Assembly (NCBI GenBank): GCA_015069575.1
Contig: SVIH01000002.1
Span: 1 to 64,000, forward strand
Direction of reading: 5' to 3'
From: Clostridiales bacterium
GTDB taxonomy: Bacteria; Bacillota; Clostridia; Christensenellales; QALW01
DNA: 64,000 bases
Shown: positions 38,488-49,206 of the stretch, in pieces
Layout: each line of letters opens with the position of its first letter
Position numbering within the stretch: the stretch's first letter is position 1
Program-made: the position numbers and the translations under genes
Notes under the pieces: model-generated
What the model saw: the letters and a program-made list of their open reading frames with translations, nothing else
What the model was told of the DNA's origin: nothing
Databases searched by the model: none

Positions 38488-41400
38488 ATGGCAAAAAGAA
38501 CAGATTTAAAAAAGATACTTATTATTGGCTCAGGCCCCATCGTAATCGGTCAGGCGGCAGAGTTTGACTATGCAGGCACACAGGCTTGCCTTGCTTTAAA
38601 GGAAGAAGGCTATGAGGTTGTTTTATGCAACTCCAACCCTGCAACAATTATGACTGATACAACAATTGCAGATAAGGTTTATATGGAGCCTTTAACTTTA
38701 GAATATGTTGCAAAGATTTTAAGGTATGAACGCCCTGACGCTATTGTTCCCGGTATCGGCGGACAAACAGGTCTTAACCTTGCAATGCAATTAGAAAAGA
38801 AAGGCGTTTTAAAGGAATGCGGTGTTGAACTTTTAGGTACAAGCAGCGAAAGTATTGAACGCGCTGAAGACCGTGAGCTTTTTAAAGAACTTTGTCAGTC
38901 TATTGGTGAACCTACTATTCCTTCTGAAATTACATATAATCTTGAAGAAGCAAAAAAAGCTGCAAAGGAAATCGGTTATCCCGTAGTTCTTCGCCCTGCA
39001 TTTACTTTAGGCGGTACAGGTGGCGGCTTTGCTTATAACGAAGAAGAACTTATTGAAATAGGTGTTAATGCATTTAAACTTTCACCTGTTCATCAAGTAT
39101 TAATTGAAAAAAGCGTTAAAGGTTATAAGGAAATTGAATTTGAGGTTATGCGCGATTCCAATGACCACGCCATTACTATCTGCGGTATGGAAAACATTGA
39201 TCCCGTAGGCGTTCATACAGGTGACTCTTTAGTAGTTGCACCTATTATGACTTTAAATGATCATGACCTTAAAATGCTTAACGATTCAGCAATTAAGATT
39301 ATCCGTGAACTTAAAATCGAAGGCGGTTGTAATGTTCAGTTCGCACTTGACCCTAATTCAAGTCAGTATTACTTAATTGAGGTTAACCCCCGCGTTTCAC
39401 GTTCTTCAGCCCTTGCATCAAAGGCATCAGGCTATCCTATCGCTCGTGTTACTGCAAAAATTGCAGTTGGTATGGCGCTTGAAGACATTAAAATTGCAAA
39501 TACCAATGCTGCTTTTGAACCAAGCCTTGATTATGTAATTGCAAAACTTCCAAGATTCCCCTTTGATAAGTTTGCAACAGCTAAAAACACACTTGGCACA
39601 CAGATGAAAGCAACAGGCGAGGTTATGGGCATCGGCTCAACCTTGGAAGAGTGCTTATTAAAATCAGTTCGTTCACTTGAAATCGGTGCATACCATTTTC
39701 ACCTTAATAAGTTTGATAATATGTCAACTGATGAACTTCTTGATTATATCAAGGAATTCAAAGACGATAACATCTTTGCAGTTGCCGAACTTTTAAGGCG
39801 CGGAACGACTATTGACGCCCTTTACGATATTACAAAGATTACCCGTTATTTCCTTGAAGCAATTAAACGAATTGTTGAAATGGAAACTGAGGTTAAAAAT
39901 AATAAAAACGATATTTCTGTGCTTAAAGAAGCAAAGAAAATGGGCTTCTCTGATAAGTTTGTCGCAAAACTTTGGCAAATGCAGGAAATTGAAATCTTCA
40001 ATCTTCGTAAAAAAGAAAATATTTTCCCCATCTTTAAGATGGTTGATACTTGCCATACTAACGCATATATCCCATATTTCTATTCATCATATCAGGGCGA
40101 AAACGCTTCTAGATTAACAGAAAGTAAAAAGATTATTGTTTTAGGCGCAGGTCCTATTCGAATCGGTCAAGGCGTTGAGTTTGACTATTCAACAGTTCAC
40201 GCCGTAACAACAATCAAAAAGTCAGGCTACGAAGCAATCATTATCAACAATAACCCTGAAACCGTTTCAACTGACTATACAACTGCCGATAAACTTTATT
40301 TTGAACCCTTAACTACTGAAGATGTTATGAATATCATCGAGTTTGAAAAACCCGAAGGCGTAATTGCTTCTTTAGGTGGACAAACTGCTATTAACCTTGC
40401 AGAGCCTTTAATGGCAAGGGGCGTAAAGATAATTGGTACAGATTGCGATGCTATTGAACGCGCTGAAAACCGTGATAGCTTTGAAAAAGTTTTAGAAGAA
40501 CTTAACATTCCTCAGCCACAGGGTAGGGCAGTAACCAAGATTGAAGATGGTATCAATGCTGCAAAAGAAATCGGCTATCCTGTACTTGTTCGCCCAAGCT
40601 TCGTTTTAGGCGGAAGGGCTATGCAGATCGTTGCTAACGAAGAACAACTTCGCCACTACCTTAAAACTGCGGTAGAAATTGATGAAGACAAGCCTGTTTT
40701 AGTTGATAAATATATTCAGGGTAAAGAAGTTGAGGTTGACGCTATCTGTGACGGACACGATGTTTTTGTTCCAGGTATTATGGAACTTGTTGAAAGAACA
40801 GGTATCCACTCAGGTGACTCAATCAGTGTTTATCCTACTTTCTCAATATCAGATAAAGTTAAAGGAACGATTCTTCAGTATGCTAAAAAGCTCGGTTTAG
40901 GTATCGGCATCATTGGTCTTTATAACATTCAGTTTATCGTTGATGAAAATGATAATGTGTTTATTATTGAGGTTAACCCCCGTTCATCCCGTACTGTTCC
41001 ATTCTTATCAAAGGCAACAGGATATTCTTTAGCAGATATTGCAACAGAAGTAATTATGGGCAAAACTTTAAAAGAACAGGGTATCTTTGGTATCTATCCT
41101 AACGAAAAGAATCGTTGGTATGTTAAAGTTCCCGTATTCTCATTTAATAAGATTCGCGGTCTTGATGCTTACCTTTCACCTGAAATGAAATCTACCGGTG
41201 AAGCTATCGGCTATGATGATAAACTTACAAGGGCTCTTTATAAAGCACTTCAGGCTTCAGGAATGCATTTGCAGAATTACGGCACAGTATTTGCTACAAT
41301 CGCTGATAAGGATAAAGAAGAAGCACTTCCTTTAATCCGCCGTTTCTATAACTTAGGCTTTAATATTCAGGCAACTGAAGGTACTGCCGAATTCTTAAAG

Positions 41401-41658
41401 AAAAACGGTATCCGTACCCATATTTTACATAAGATTCACGAAGATCCCGATGAAATTCCCGATGCATTCCGTCAGGGTCATATCGCATATGTAATCAATA
41501 CCCGTGATATCGGTTCAGGTCAGATGACAGATGGTTACGAAATCCGCAAGTTTGCAACTGAAAACAATGTAACCATGTTTACTTCCCTTGATACAGTTAA
41601 GGTTTTACTTGATGTTATCGAAGAAGTAACACTTACAATTTCCACTATTGATGCTTAA
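38488..41658 (+). CDS. carB: Carbamoyl phosphate synthase large subunit
   Basis: 1056 aa; duplicated ATP-grasp; IIGSGPIVIGQAAEFDYAGTQA. Confidence 0.97.
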   Translation: MAKRTDLKKILIIGSGPIVIGQAAEFDYAGTQACLALKEEGYEVVLCNSNPATIMTDTTIADKVYMEPLTLEYVAKILRYERPDAIVPGIGGQTGLNLAMQLEKKGVLKECGVELLGTSSESIERAEDRELFKELCQSIGEPTIPSEITYNLEEAKKAAKEIGYPVVLRPAFTLGGTGGGFAYNEEELIEIGVNAFKLSPVHQVLIEKSVKGYKEIEFEVMRDSNDHAITICGMENIDPVGVHTGDSLVVAPIMTLNDHDLKMLNDSAIKIIRELKIEGGCNVQFALDPNSSQYYLIEVNPRVSRSSALASKASGYPIARVTAKIAVGMALEDIKIANTNAAFEPSLDYVIAKLPRFPFDKFATAKNTLGTQMKATGEVMGIGSTLEECLLKSVRSLEIGAYHFHLNKFDNMSTDELLDYIKEFKDDNIFAVAELLRRGTTIDALYDITKITRYFLEAIKRIVEMETEVKNNKNDISVLKEAKKMGFSDKFVAKLWQMQEIEIFNLRKKENIFPIFKMVDTCHTNAYIPYFYSSYQGENASRLTESKKIIVLGAGPIRIGQGVEFDYSTVHAVTTIKKSGYEAIIINNNPETVSTDYTTADKLYFEPLTTEDVMNIIEFEKPEGVIASLGGQTAINLAEPLMARGVKIIGTDCDAIERAENRDSFEKVLEELNIPQPQGRAVTKIEDGINAAKEIGYPVLVRPSFVLGGRAMQIVANEEQLRHYLKTAVEIDEDKPVLVDKYIQGKEVEVDAICDGHDVFVPGIMELVERTGIHSGDSISVYPTFSISDKVKGTILQYAKKLGLGIGIIGLYNIQFIVDENDNVFIIEVNPRSSRTVPFLSKATGYSLADIATEVIMGKTLKEQGIFGIYPNEKNRWYVKVPVFSFNKIRGLDAYLSPEMKSTGEAIGYDDKLTRALYKALQASGMHLQNYGTVFATIADKDKEEALPLIRRFYNLGFNIQATEGTAEFLKKNGIRTHILHKIHEDPDEIPDAFRQGHIAYVINTRDIGSGQMTDGYEIRKFATENNVTMFTSLDTVKVLLDVIEEVTLTISTIDA

Positions 41659-41668
41659 AAGGTGAAAA

Positions 41669-42400
41669 ATGAAGCAAAGCATATTTGAAATTTTACAAAA
41701 CACTCCCTTAACAAGCACCGTTTATAAAATGGTGCTTAAGGGGGATACAAGCGAAATTACTGCATCAGGTCAGTTTGTTAATATTAAACTTGATGGCTTT
41801 TATTTAAGGCGCCCCATTTCCGTTTGTGATGTTAATGGCGATGAACTTACCATCATCTATAAGGTGGTTGGCAAAGGCACAAAGCAAATGGCAGAAATGG
41901 AAAAGGGCAGTTTAGATATTTTAACAGGGCTTGGCAACGGTTACGATTTATTAAAATCAGGCGAAAAACCCCTTTTAATAGGCGGTGGCGTAGGTGTTCC
42001 CCCAATGTTTATGCTCTGTAAAGAACTTATTAAACAGGGCAAAGATGTTACAGTAATTTTAGGCTTTAATACTGAGGACGAGGTTTTTTATGAACAGGAG
42101 TTTAAAAACCTTGGCGCAAAAGTTTTTGTTACAACAGTTGATGGAACAAAAGGCACAAAAGGTTTTGTAACTGATGAAATGGATAGGGAATATTCCTATT
42201 TTTACACTTGCGGTCCCGAACCTATGCTTAAAGCAATTTATAAAAAGAGTGTAACAAGCGGCCAGTTCAGTTTTGAAGAAAGAATGGGCTGTGGTTTTGG
42301 CGCATGTATGGGATGCTCATGTAAAACAGTTACAGGCTACAAGCGTATCTGTAAAGACGGTCCCGTTTTAGAAAAGGAGGAAATCTTATGGGAAAATTAA
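41669..42400 (+). CDS. pyrK: Dihydroorotate dehydrogenase electron transfer subunit
   Basis: FAD-binding YLRRPISVCD; CGFGACMGCSCKT 2Fe-2S motif. Confidence 0.93.
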   Translation: MKQSIFEILQNTPLTSTVYKMVLKGDTSEITASGQFVNIKLDGFYLRRPISVCDVNGDELTIIYKVVGKGTKQMAEMEKGSLDILTGLGNGYDLLKSGEKPLLIGGGVGVPPMFMLCKELIKQGKDVTVILGFNTEDEVFYEQEFKNLGAKVFVTTVDGTKGTKGFVTDEMDREYSYFYTCGPEPMLKAIYKKSVTSGQFSFEERMGCGFGACMGCSCKTVTGYKRICKDGPVLEKEEILWEN

Positions 42401-43299
42401 GTGTAAACCTTTGTGGTATTGAACTTGATAACCCCATAATTCCTGCAAGCGGAACCTTTGGCTACGGTTACGAGTTCAATGAACTTTATGATATAAATAT
42501 TTTAGGCACCTTTTCCTTTAAAGGTACTACAAAAGATGCGCGCTTTGGCAATCCTACACCAAGAATTGCCGAGTGTCCTAACGGTATGATAAATGCAGTA
42601 GGCTTACAAAACCCCGGTGTTGCAAAGGTAATCAGCCACGAACTGCCTTTATTAAAAAAATGTTTTCATAAGCCCGTTATGGCAAATGTAAGCGGATTTT
42701 CTATTGAAGATTACGCTTATACTTGCGAAAAATTAAATGCCTGCGATCAGGTTGGCTGGTTAGAGGTTAATATCAGTTGCCCTAATGTTCACGGTGGCGG
42801 AATGAGTTTTGGTACTTCGCCTGAAAATGCCGCAGAAGTTACAAAGGCAGTTAAAAAAGTAACAACAAAACCTGTTATTATTAAGCTTTCACCCAATGTA
42901 ACGGATATTGTTTCCATCGCAAAAGCCTGCGAAGATGCAGGGGCAGACGGCATAAGCCTTATAAATACTCTTTTAGGTATGCGTATTGATCTTAAAACAA
43001 GAAAGCCTGTTATTAAAAACAAAATGGGCGGTTTTTCAGGTAGTGCAATTTTCCCTGTTGCAGTAAGAATGGTTTATCAGGTTGCAAATGCCGTTAAAAT
43101 TCCCGTTGTTGGTATGGGCGGTGTTTCTTCTGCTGATGATGTTATTGAAATGATGCTTGCAGGCGCAACTGCAGTTGAAGTTGGCGCTATGAATTTAGTT
43201 GACCCATTTATTTGCAAAACAATTATTGAAGAGCTTCCTAAAAAAATGGAAGAATATAAAATAGATAAATTAAGTGATATTATCGGAGGTGTTTTATAA
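42388..43299 (+). CDS. pyrD: Dihydroorotate dehydrogenase (class 1B)
   Basis: NPIIPASGTFGYG; NISCPNVHGGGMSFG. Confidence 0.96.
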   Translation: MGKLSVNLCGIELDNPIIPASGTFGYGYEFNELYDINILGTFSFKGTTKDARFGNPTPRIAECPNGMINAVGLQNPGVAKVISHELPLLKKCFHKPVMANVSGFSIEDYAYTCEKLNACDQVGWLEVNISCPNVHGGGMSFGTSPENAAEVTKAVKKVTTKPVIIKLSPNVTDIVSIAKACEDAGADGISLINTLLGMRIDLKTRKPVIKNKMGGFSGSAIFPVAVRMVYQVANAVKIPVVGMGGVSSADDVIEMMLAGATAVEVGAMNLVDPFICKTIIEELPKKMEEYKIDKLSDIIGGVL

Positions 43300-43997
43300 T
43301 GGGAAAGGATGTTATTATTGCTTGTGATTTTGCTTCAAAAGAACAAGTGTTTAACTTTTTAGATAAGTTTCAGGGCAGAAAGCCTTTTGTAAAAATTGGT
43401 ATGGAACTCTTTTATGCCGAAGGTCCTGAAATTGTTCAGGAAATCAAAAAAAGAGGGCATAAGATTTTCCTTGATTTAAAATTACACGATATTCCTAATA
43501 CAGTAAAAAAATCAATGGCAGTGCTTTCTCGCTTAAATGTTGATATGACAAATCTTCACGCTTCCGGCACAGTTAATATGATGAAAGCCGCTTTGGAAGG
43601 TTTAACAAGGGAAGATGGTACTCGCCCCATTTTAATAGCAGTTACACAGCTTACCTCAACTGATCAGGAAAGCATGGAAAAAGATCTTCTTATAAATGAA
43701 CCTATCGATAAGGTTGTTATGCACTATGCTTCTAATGCCCGCCTTGCAGGGCTTGATGGTGTTGTGTGTTCACCTTTAGAAGCTGAAAAGGTACATTCAA
43801 CCTGCGGTAAAGATTTTATTACCGTTACCCCGGGTGTTCGTTTTGCTGATGGTGAAATTGGCGATCAGAAGCGTGTTATGACTCCTGAACAGGCTAAAAA
43901 AATTGGTTCAGATTATATCGTTGTTGGCAGACCTATTACTGCGGCAGAAGATCCTGTTCAAGCTTACGAAAGATGCGTAAAAGAATTTTGCGATTAA
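43299..43997 (+). CDS. pyrF: Orotidine 5'-phosphate decarboxylase
   Basis: FLDLKLHDIPNTV; VTPGVRF. Confidence 0.96.
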   Translation: MGKDVIIACDFASKEQVFNFLDKFQGRKPFVKIGMELFYAEGPEIVQEIKKRGHKIFLDLKLHDIPNTVKKSMAVLSRLNVDMTNLHASGTVNMMKAALEGLTREDGTRPILIAVTQLTSTDQESMEKDLLINEPIDKVVMHYASNARLAGLDGVVCSPLEAEKVHSTCGKDFITVTPGVRFADGEIGDQKRVMTPEQAKKIGSDYIVVGRPITAAEDPVQAYERCVKEFCD

Positions 43998-44010
43998 GGA
44001 GAGGGTAAAA

Positions 44011-44667
44011 ATGGAAAGTTATAAAAGAGAGTTTATTCAATTTTTAGAAGGCGCAGGCGTACTTAAATTTGGTGATTTTACTGCAAAATCAGGCAGAAAA
44101 ATTCCTTACTTTATTAACGCAGGCGATATTAAAACAGGCGATCAGATTTCAAAGTTAGGCGAATTTTATGCAAAAGCCTATTTTGAAAAAATCGGCAACA
44201 AGAAAACAGTACTTTACGGCCCAGCATATAAGGGTATTCCAATTGCAGTTTCCGTTGCCTGTGCACTTTCAAAGCAGGGTCTTGATGTTCCCTTCTTCTT
44301 TAACCGTAAGGAAGAAAAGGACCACGGCGAAGGCGGTGTGTTCGTTGGTTATAAGCCACAGGAACCTGAAGAAGTTGTTATTGTTGAAGATGTTATTACC
44401 GCAGGCACAGCAATTCGTGAAAGTATGGCAAATCTTTCTACCCTTAAAGGCGTAAAGGTTGCCGCAACTTTCGTTATGGTTGACCGCAAGGAAAAAGGTC
44501 AGAGTGAAAAATCAGCAATGCAGGAAGTTGGCGAAGAATTCGGTTTCCCCGTTTACTCAGTTGTTGATGTTTACGATATTATTGAGTATCTTGAAGAAGA
44601 CCCCAAAAACAAAGAGAATGTTGATAGAATTAAAAACTATTTATCCGTTAATGGCGCAAAAATTTAA
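44011..44667 (+). CDS. pyrE: Orotate phosphoribosyltransferase
   Basis: VVIVEDVITAGTAI PRPP motif; KEEKDHGEGG. Confidence 0.96.
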   Translation: MESYKREFIQFLEGAGVLKFGDFTAKSGRKIPYFINAGDIKTGDQISKLGEFYAKAYFEKIGNKKTVLYGPAYKGIPIAVSVACALSKQGLDVPFFFNRKEEKDHGEGGVFVGYKPQEPEEVVIVEDVITAGTAIRESMANLSTLKGVKVAATFVMVDRKEKGQSEKSAMQEVGEEFGFPVYSVVDVYDIIEYLEEDPKNKENVDRIKNYLSVNGAKI

Positions 44668-44685
44668 TTTTGAAAGGCAAAAATA

Positions 44686-45609
44686 ATGAGAAGTATTATT
44701 GATGTACTTGACCTTACAGTTGAAGAAATAAACGAACTTATTCAGGTAGCGCTTGATATAATTGAAAAGCCCGAAAAATACGCTGAAGTTTGTAAAGGCA
44801 AAAAACTTGCAACGCTGTTTTTTGAGCCTTCAACAAGAACGCGTCTTTCTTTTGAAGCGGCTATGTATGAACTTGGCGGAAATGTTTTAGGATTTTCTGA
44901 AGCAGCAAGTTCATCGGCGGCAAAAGGCGAAAGTGTTGCAGATACTGCAAAAACCATAAGTTGCTATGCAGATATTATTGCAATGCGTCATCCTAAAGAA
45001 GGCGCACCATATGTTGCAGCACAAAATGCAAGCGTTCCTGTTATAAATGCAGGCGATGGCGGACACAACCATCCAACACAAACCTTAGCTGACCTTTTAA
45101 CCATTTATCGTGAAAAAGGAAAATTTGCGGATCTTACCGTTGGCTTTTGCGGTGATTTAAAATTTGGCAGAACGGTTCACTCATTGATAAACGCTCTGTC
45201 AAGATATAAAAATATAAATATTGTTTTGATTTCACCTGAAGAATTAAAACTTCCAAGTTATGTTAAAAAAGATGTTCTGAAGAAAAACGGTATTCCATAT
45301 GAACAGACTACTGATCTGGAAGCAGTTATGCCCAAACTTGATATTCTTTATATGACAAGGGTTCAAAGGGAACGCTTCTTTAATGAAGAAGATTATCTTC
45401 GCTTAAAGGATAGTTACATACTTACTCCTGAAAAACTTAAAAATGCTAAAGAAGATCTCTCAATAATGCACCCGTTGCCAAGGGTAAACGAAATCAGCGT
45501 CAGCATTGATAAAGATCCACGCGCAGTTTACTTTAAGCAGGTGTTAAACGGAAAATATATGCGTATGGCACTTATTCTTAAACTGCTTAAGGAGGCTGGA
45601 TTATTATGA
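44686..45609 (+). CDS. pyrB: Aspartate carbamoyltransferase catalytic chain
   Basis: [31 protein letters not shown]. Confidence 0.97.
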   Translation: MRSIIDVLDLTVEEINELIQVALDIIEKPEKYAEVCKGKKLATLFFEPSTRTRLSFEAAMYELGGNVLGFSEAASSSAAKGESVADTAKTISCYADIIAMRHPKEGAPYVAAQNASVPVINAGDGGHNHPTQTLADLLTIYREKGKFADLTVGFCGDLKFGRTVHSLINALSRYKNINIVLISPEELKLPSYVKKDVLKKNGIPYEQTTDLEAVMPKLDILYMTRVQRERFFNEEDYLRLKDSYILTPEKLKNAKEDLSIMHPLPRVNEISVSIDKDPRAVYFKQVLNGKYMRMALILKLLKEAGLL

Positions 45610-46025
45610 ATATAGATTCAATTTATAACGGTGTTGTTATCGATCATATTACTGCCGGCAGGGGTATGATGCTTTATGAACTTTTAGGATTTTCCAAACT
45701 TGATTGTTCAATTGCGCTTATAAAAAATGTAAGCAGTAAAAAAATGGGCAAAAAAGATATTATTAAAATCGATGCAGATATTTCTTTAGATTTTGATGTT
45801 ATAGGGTATGTTGATCCTGATGCAACAGTAAACATTATAAAAGAAGGCAAATTAATTGAAAAGAAAAGCATTGAAAAGCCTGAAACACTTGTTAATGTTA
45901 TAAAATGCAAAAACCCGCGTTGCATTTCTTCCTGTGAGCAGGAGATAGATCATATCTTTAAATTAACTGATAAAGAAAATGGAGTTTATCGTTGCATTTA
46001 CTGTGAAACACAGGCAAATAAATAA
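45606..46025 (+). CDS. pyrI: Aspartate carbamoyltransferase regulatory chain
   Basis: [14 protein letters not shown]-terminal Zn-binding [13 protein letters not shown]...YRCIYCE. Confidence 0.95.
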   Translation: MNIDSIYNGVVIDHITAGRGMMLYELLGFSKLDCSIALIKNVSSKKMGKKDIIKIDADISLDFDVIGYVDPDATVNIIKEGKLIEKKSIEKPETLVNVIKCKNPRCISSCEQEIDHIFKLTDKENGVYRCIYCETQANK

Positions 46026-46059
46026 TTAATTAAAACTCTTAAATAAATGGCTGGTTGCC

Positions 46060-46088
46060 TTGACAAAATTTCGAAATTAATGTATAAT
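46060..46088 (+). promoter_or_regulatory. Sigma-A promoter of the pur operon
   Basis: TTGACA-17 nt-TATAAT (consensus). Confidence 0.9.
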
Positions 46089-46103
46089 TTTAGGGAAAAT
46101 AAA

Positions 46104-46178
46104 GGTTCTTTGTAACTGACGGATAGTTGTGGATAACCACAAAGGAACAAAGAATTATTATTGCCGACCGTCTGGGCA
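46104..46178 (+). ncRNA. ZTP (pfl) riboswitch aptamer upstream of purE
   Basis: GGTTCTTTGTAACTGACGGATAGTTGTGGATAACCACAAAGGAAC ... GCCGACCGTCTGGGCA, matching the ZTP aptamer architecture and its CCGnCUGGGCA 3' motif. Confidence 0.88.
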
Positions 46179-46215
46179 CAATTGCTTGATTATTTCGGGT
46201 AAGTGTGCCTTTTCT
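46175..46215 (+). terminator. Riboswitch expression-platform terminator
   Basis: GGCACA...TGTGCC then TTTTCTTATTTTT; 5' arm overlaps the conserved aptamer CUGGGCA. Confidence 0.75.
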
Positions 46216-46238
46216 TATTTTTATCTGGAGGTTTAAAA

Positions 46239-46727
46239 ATGAAAAAAATCGGAATCGTTATGGGAAGCGATAGTGATCTTCCAATTATAAAAAAAGCAAC
46301 TGATATGTTAAAAACTCTTGATATTCCATTTGAGGTGCATGTTTATTCAGCGCATCGCACGCCGGTTGAAGCAAGAGATTTTGCGTTTTCAGCCCGTGAA
46401 AACGGATTTGGCGTAATAATTGCCGCAGCAGGTATGGCAGCCCATTTGGCAGGCGCTATTGCTGCAAATACAACTTTGCCTGTTATTGGCATTCCTTGTT
46501 CAAGTTCAAATCTTGATGGAATGGATGCACTTTTAGCAACAGTACAGATGCCAACAGGTATTCCGGTTGCTACAGTTGCCATTAACGGTGGCGCAAATGC
46601 AGCACTTCTTGCAGCACAGATAATTGCAGTTGAAGATAAACAGTTACAGGAAAAACTTGATTCAAAGCGTGTTTCCGATGCTAAAAAGGTATTGGAAAAG
46701 GACGCTGATATTGCTTCTAAACTTTAA
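46239..46727 (+). CDS. purE: N5-CAIR mutase
   Basis: [28 protein letters not shown]. Confidence 0.97.
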   Translation: MKKIGIVMGSDSDLPIIKKATDMLKTLDIPFEVHVYSAHRTPVEARDFAFSARENGFGVIIAAAGMAAHLAGAIAANTTLPVIGIPCSSSNLDGMDALLATVQMPTGIPVATVAINGGANAALLAAQIIAVEDKQLQEKLDSKRVSDAKKVLEKDADIASKL

Positions 46728-46739
46728 AAGGAGACGTTT

Positions 46740-48161
46740 ATGGGAGGCTTTTTCGGCACAGTTTGTAAGCAAGATGCCATATCCGATGTGTTCTTTGGTA
46801 CAGATTACCATTCTCATTTAGGAACACGCAGGGCAGGCGTTGCCGCATGGGATAATGAACTTGGCTTACAAAGGGAAATTCATAACATACAAAATTCGCC
46901 GTTCAGAACAAAATTTGAAGACCTTTTTGAAGAAATGAAAGGTACTGCGGCAATCGGATGCATAAGTGATTCTGAGCCTCAGCCACTTTTATTCAGATCA
47001 CATTTAGGTTCTTATGCCATTATTCTTATTGGCGCAATTAATAACAGTGAAGAACTTATTGAAAAGTACTTAAAAGATGGCGGTCAGTACGGCGCTATGA
47101 CAGGTGGCAAAGTTAACTCTGTTGAAATTTTTGCAGGCCTTATTAATATGAAGGATACTTTTCATGAAGGAATCCGTTTTGCGCAAGAGCAGATAAAAGG
47201 TTCAGCAACATGTTTGATTCTTACAGATAAAGGCACTATAATTGCTGCCCGTGATTTTTACGGAAGAACACCTTGCTTAATAGGTAAAAACGAAAACGGA
47301 TTTGCTGTAGCCTTTGAATCCTTTGCCTATAAAAAACTTGAGTATGAAGATTATCTGGAGCTTGGACCTGCACAGATAGTTGAAATTACACAGGATAAGG
47401 TTACAACCTTAATGGAAAAAAAGGATAAAATGAAAATTTGTGCGTTCCTTTGGTCATATTACGGTTATCCAACCTCAACCTATGAAGGCGTAAATGTTGA
47501 GGCTATGCGTTGTAAAAACGGTGAAATTATGGCCGAAACTGATAAGGAAACAGGTAAAGATAAAGGTATAGATTATGTTTGCGGTGTTCCTGATTCAGGC
47601 ACACCCCACGCAATAGGTTATGCAAATAAAAGCAGAGTTCCTTTTGCAAGACCCTTTATTAAATATACACCTACCTGGCCAAGAAGTTTTATGCCTTCAA
47701 ACCAGGCACAGCGCAATAAGGTTGCTAAAATGAAGCAGATTCCTGTGCATGAATTTATTAAGGATAAAAGTTTATTGTTTGTAGATGATTCAATCGTTCG
47801 CGGTACACAGTTAAAGGAAACCGTTGATTTTCTTTACGATAACGGCGCAAAGGAAGTTCATATGCGTTCAGCTTGTCCGCCAATTATGTACGGTTGTAAA
47901 TTTTTAAGTTTCTCCCGTTCAGGAACCGAATTAGAACTAATTGCAAGAAAAACGGTTATTGAGCTTGAAGGCGAAGAAGGTTTAAATCACCTTGAAGAAT
48001 ACTCTGATTCAAAAACAGAGCGTGGCAAGAAATTACGCGAAGCAATTTGCGAAAAATTACAGTTTAATTCACTTGATTTTCAATCCCTTGAGGGTATTAT
48101 TAAAGCAATAGGTATAGATAGAGAAAAACTTTGTACTTATTGTTGGAGTGGAAAGGAATAA
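46740..48161 (+). CDS. purF: PurF-like amidophosphoribosyltransferase lacking the N-terminal Cys nucleophile
   Basis: PRTase motif SLLFVDDSIVRGTQ; C-terminal CTYC; N-terminus MGGFFGTVC instead of MCGxFG. Confidence 0.88.
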   Translation: MGGFFGTVCKQDAISDVFFGTDYHSHLGTRRAGVAAWDNELGLQREIHNIQNSPFRTKFEDLFEEMKGTAAIGCISDSEPQPLLFRSHLGSYAIILIGAINNSEELIEKYLKDGGQYGAMTGGKVNSVEIFAGLINMKDTFHEGIRFAQEQIKGSATCLILTDKGTIIAARDFYGRTPCLIGKNENGFAVAFESFAYKKLEYEDYLELGPAQIVEITQDKVTTLMEKKDKMKICAFLWSYYGYPTSTYEGVNVEAMRCKNGEIMAETDKETGKDKGIDYVCGVPDSGTPHAIGYANKSRVPFARPFIKYTPTWPRSFMPSNQAQRNKVAKMKQIPVHEFIKDKSLLFVDDSIVRGTQLKETVDFLYDNGAKEVHMRSACPPIMYGCKFLSFSRSGTELELIARKTVIELEGEEGLNHLEEYSDSKTERGKKLREAICEKLQFNSLDFQSLEGIIKAIGIDREKLCTYCWSGKE

Positions 48162-48165
48162 GAAA

Positions 48166-49206
48166 ATGTTAAAATCAAAATCAGATAGTTATGCAGCGGC
48201 AGGCGTAGATATTACCGCAGGTTATAAATCAGTTGAACTTATGAAAGAACATATCAAAAGAACACGTAACGAAGGTTGCCTTGATGATGTTGGCGGCTTC
48301 GGCGGTTGTTTTGGTCTTAATTTATTAGGCATTGAAGAACCCGTACTTGTAAGCGGAACAGACGGCTGCGGTACAAAGGTTAAACTTGCAATTTTAATGG
48401 ATAAACACGATACCATCGGCATTGATGCAGTTGCTATGTGCGTAAACGATATTATATGTTGCGGCGCAAAGCCACTTTTCTTCCTTGATTATATTGCTTG
48501 CGGAAAGAATTATCCTGAAAAAATCGCTTCAATCGTAAGCGGTGTTTGTGAAGGCTGTGTTCAGTCAGGCGCAGCACTAATTGGTGGCGAAACTGCTGAA
48601 CATCCCGGTATGATGCCATTGGAAGATTATGACCTTGCAGGCTTTGCAGTAGGTATTGTTGATAAAAAGAAAATCCTTGATAATAATACTGTAAAAGCAG
48701 GTGATACAGTTATTGCACTTGCTTCTTCAGGTGTTCATTCAAACGGTTTTTCTTTAGTACGCAAAGTGTTTGATATCGGCAACTGTGATTTAAATACTTA
48801 CACAGAAGAATTAAACGGCAAAACATTAGGCGAAACATTACTTACCCCCACAAAGATTTATGTAAAAAGCGTGCTTGCACTTTTACAACAAGTTCAGGTG
48901 CATGCAATATCACATATTACAGGCGGTGGCTTCTATGAGAATATTCCAAGAAGCTTACCTGATGGTTATTCCGTAAAGGTTGATAAGTCAACCCTTAAAA
49001 TCTTACCTATCTTTGATTTAATTCAAAAAGTTGGCGGAATTTCTGAAAGAGATATGTTCAACACCTTTAATATGGGCGTTGGTATGAGCGTTGTTGTTGA
49101 TAAAAATGATGCTGAAAAAGCACTTGAAATATTAAAGGCAAATGGCGAAGATGCATATATCATCGGTGAAGTTATAAAAAGTGATGAGGGTGTTATCATT
49201 GAATAA
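48166..49206 (+). CDS. purM: AIR synthetase
   Basis: SYAAAGVDITAGYKSVELMK; GGETAEHPGMM. Confidence 0.97.
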   Translation: MLKSKSDSYAAAGVDITAGYKSVELMKEHIKRTRNEGCLDDVGGFGGCFGLNLLGIEEPVLVSGTDGCGTKVKLAILMDKHDTIGIDAVAMCVNDIICCGAKPLFFLDYIACGKNYPEKIASIVSGVCEGCVQSGAALIGGETAEHPGMMPLEDYDLAGFAVGIVDKKKILDNNTVKAGDTVIALASSGVHSNGFSLVRKVFDIGNCDLNTYTEELNGKTLGETLLTPTKIYVKSVLALLQQVQVHAISHITGGGFYENIPRSLPDGYSVKVDKSTLKILPIFDLIQKVGGISERDMFNTFNMGVGMSVVVDKNDAEKALEILKANGEDAYIIGEVIKSDEGVIIE

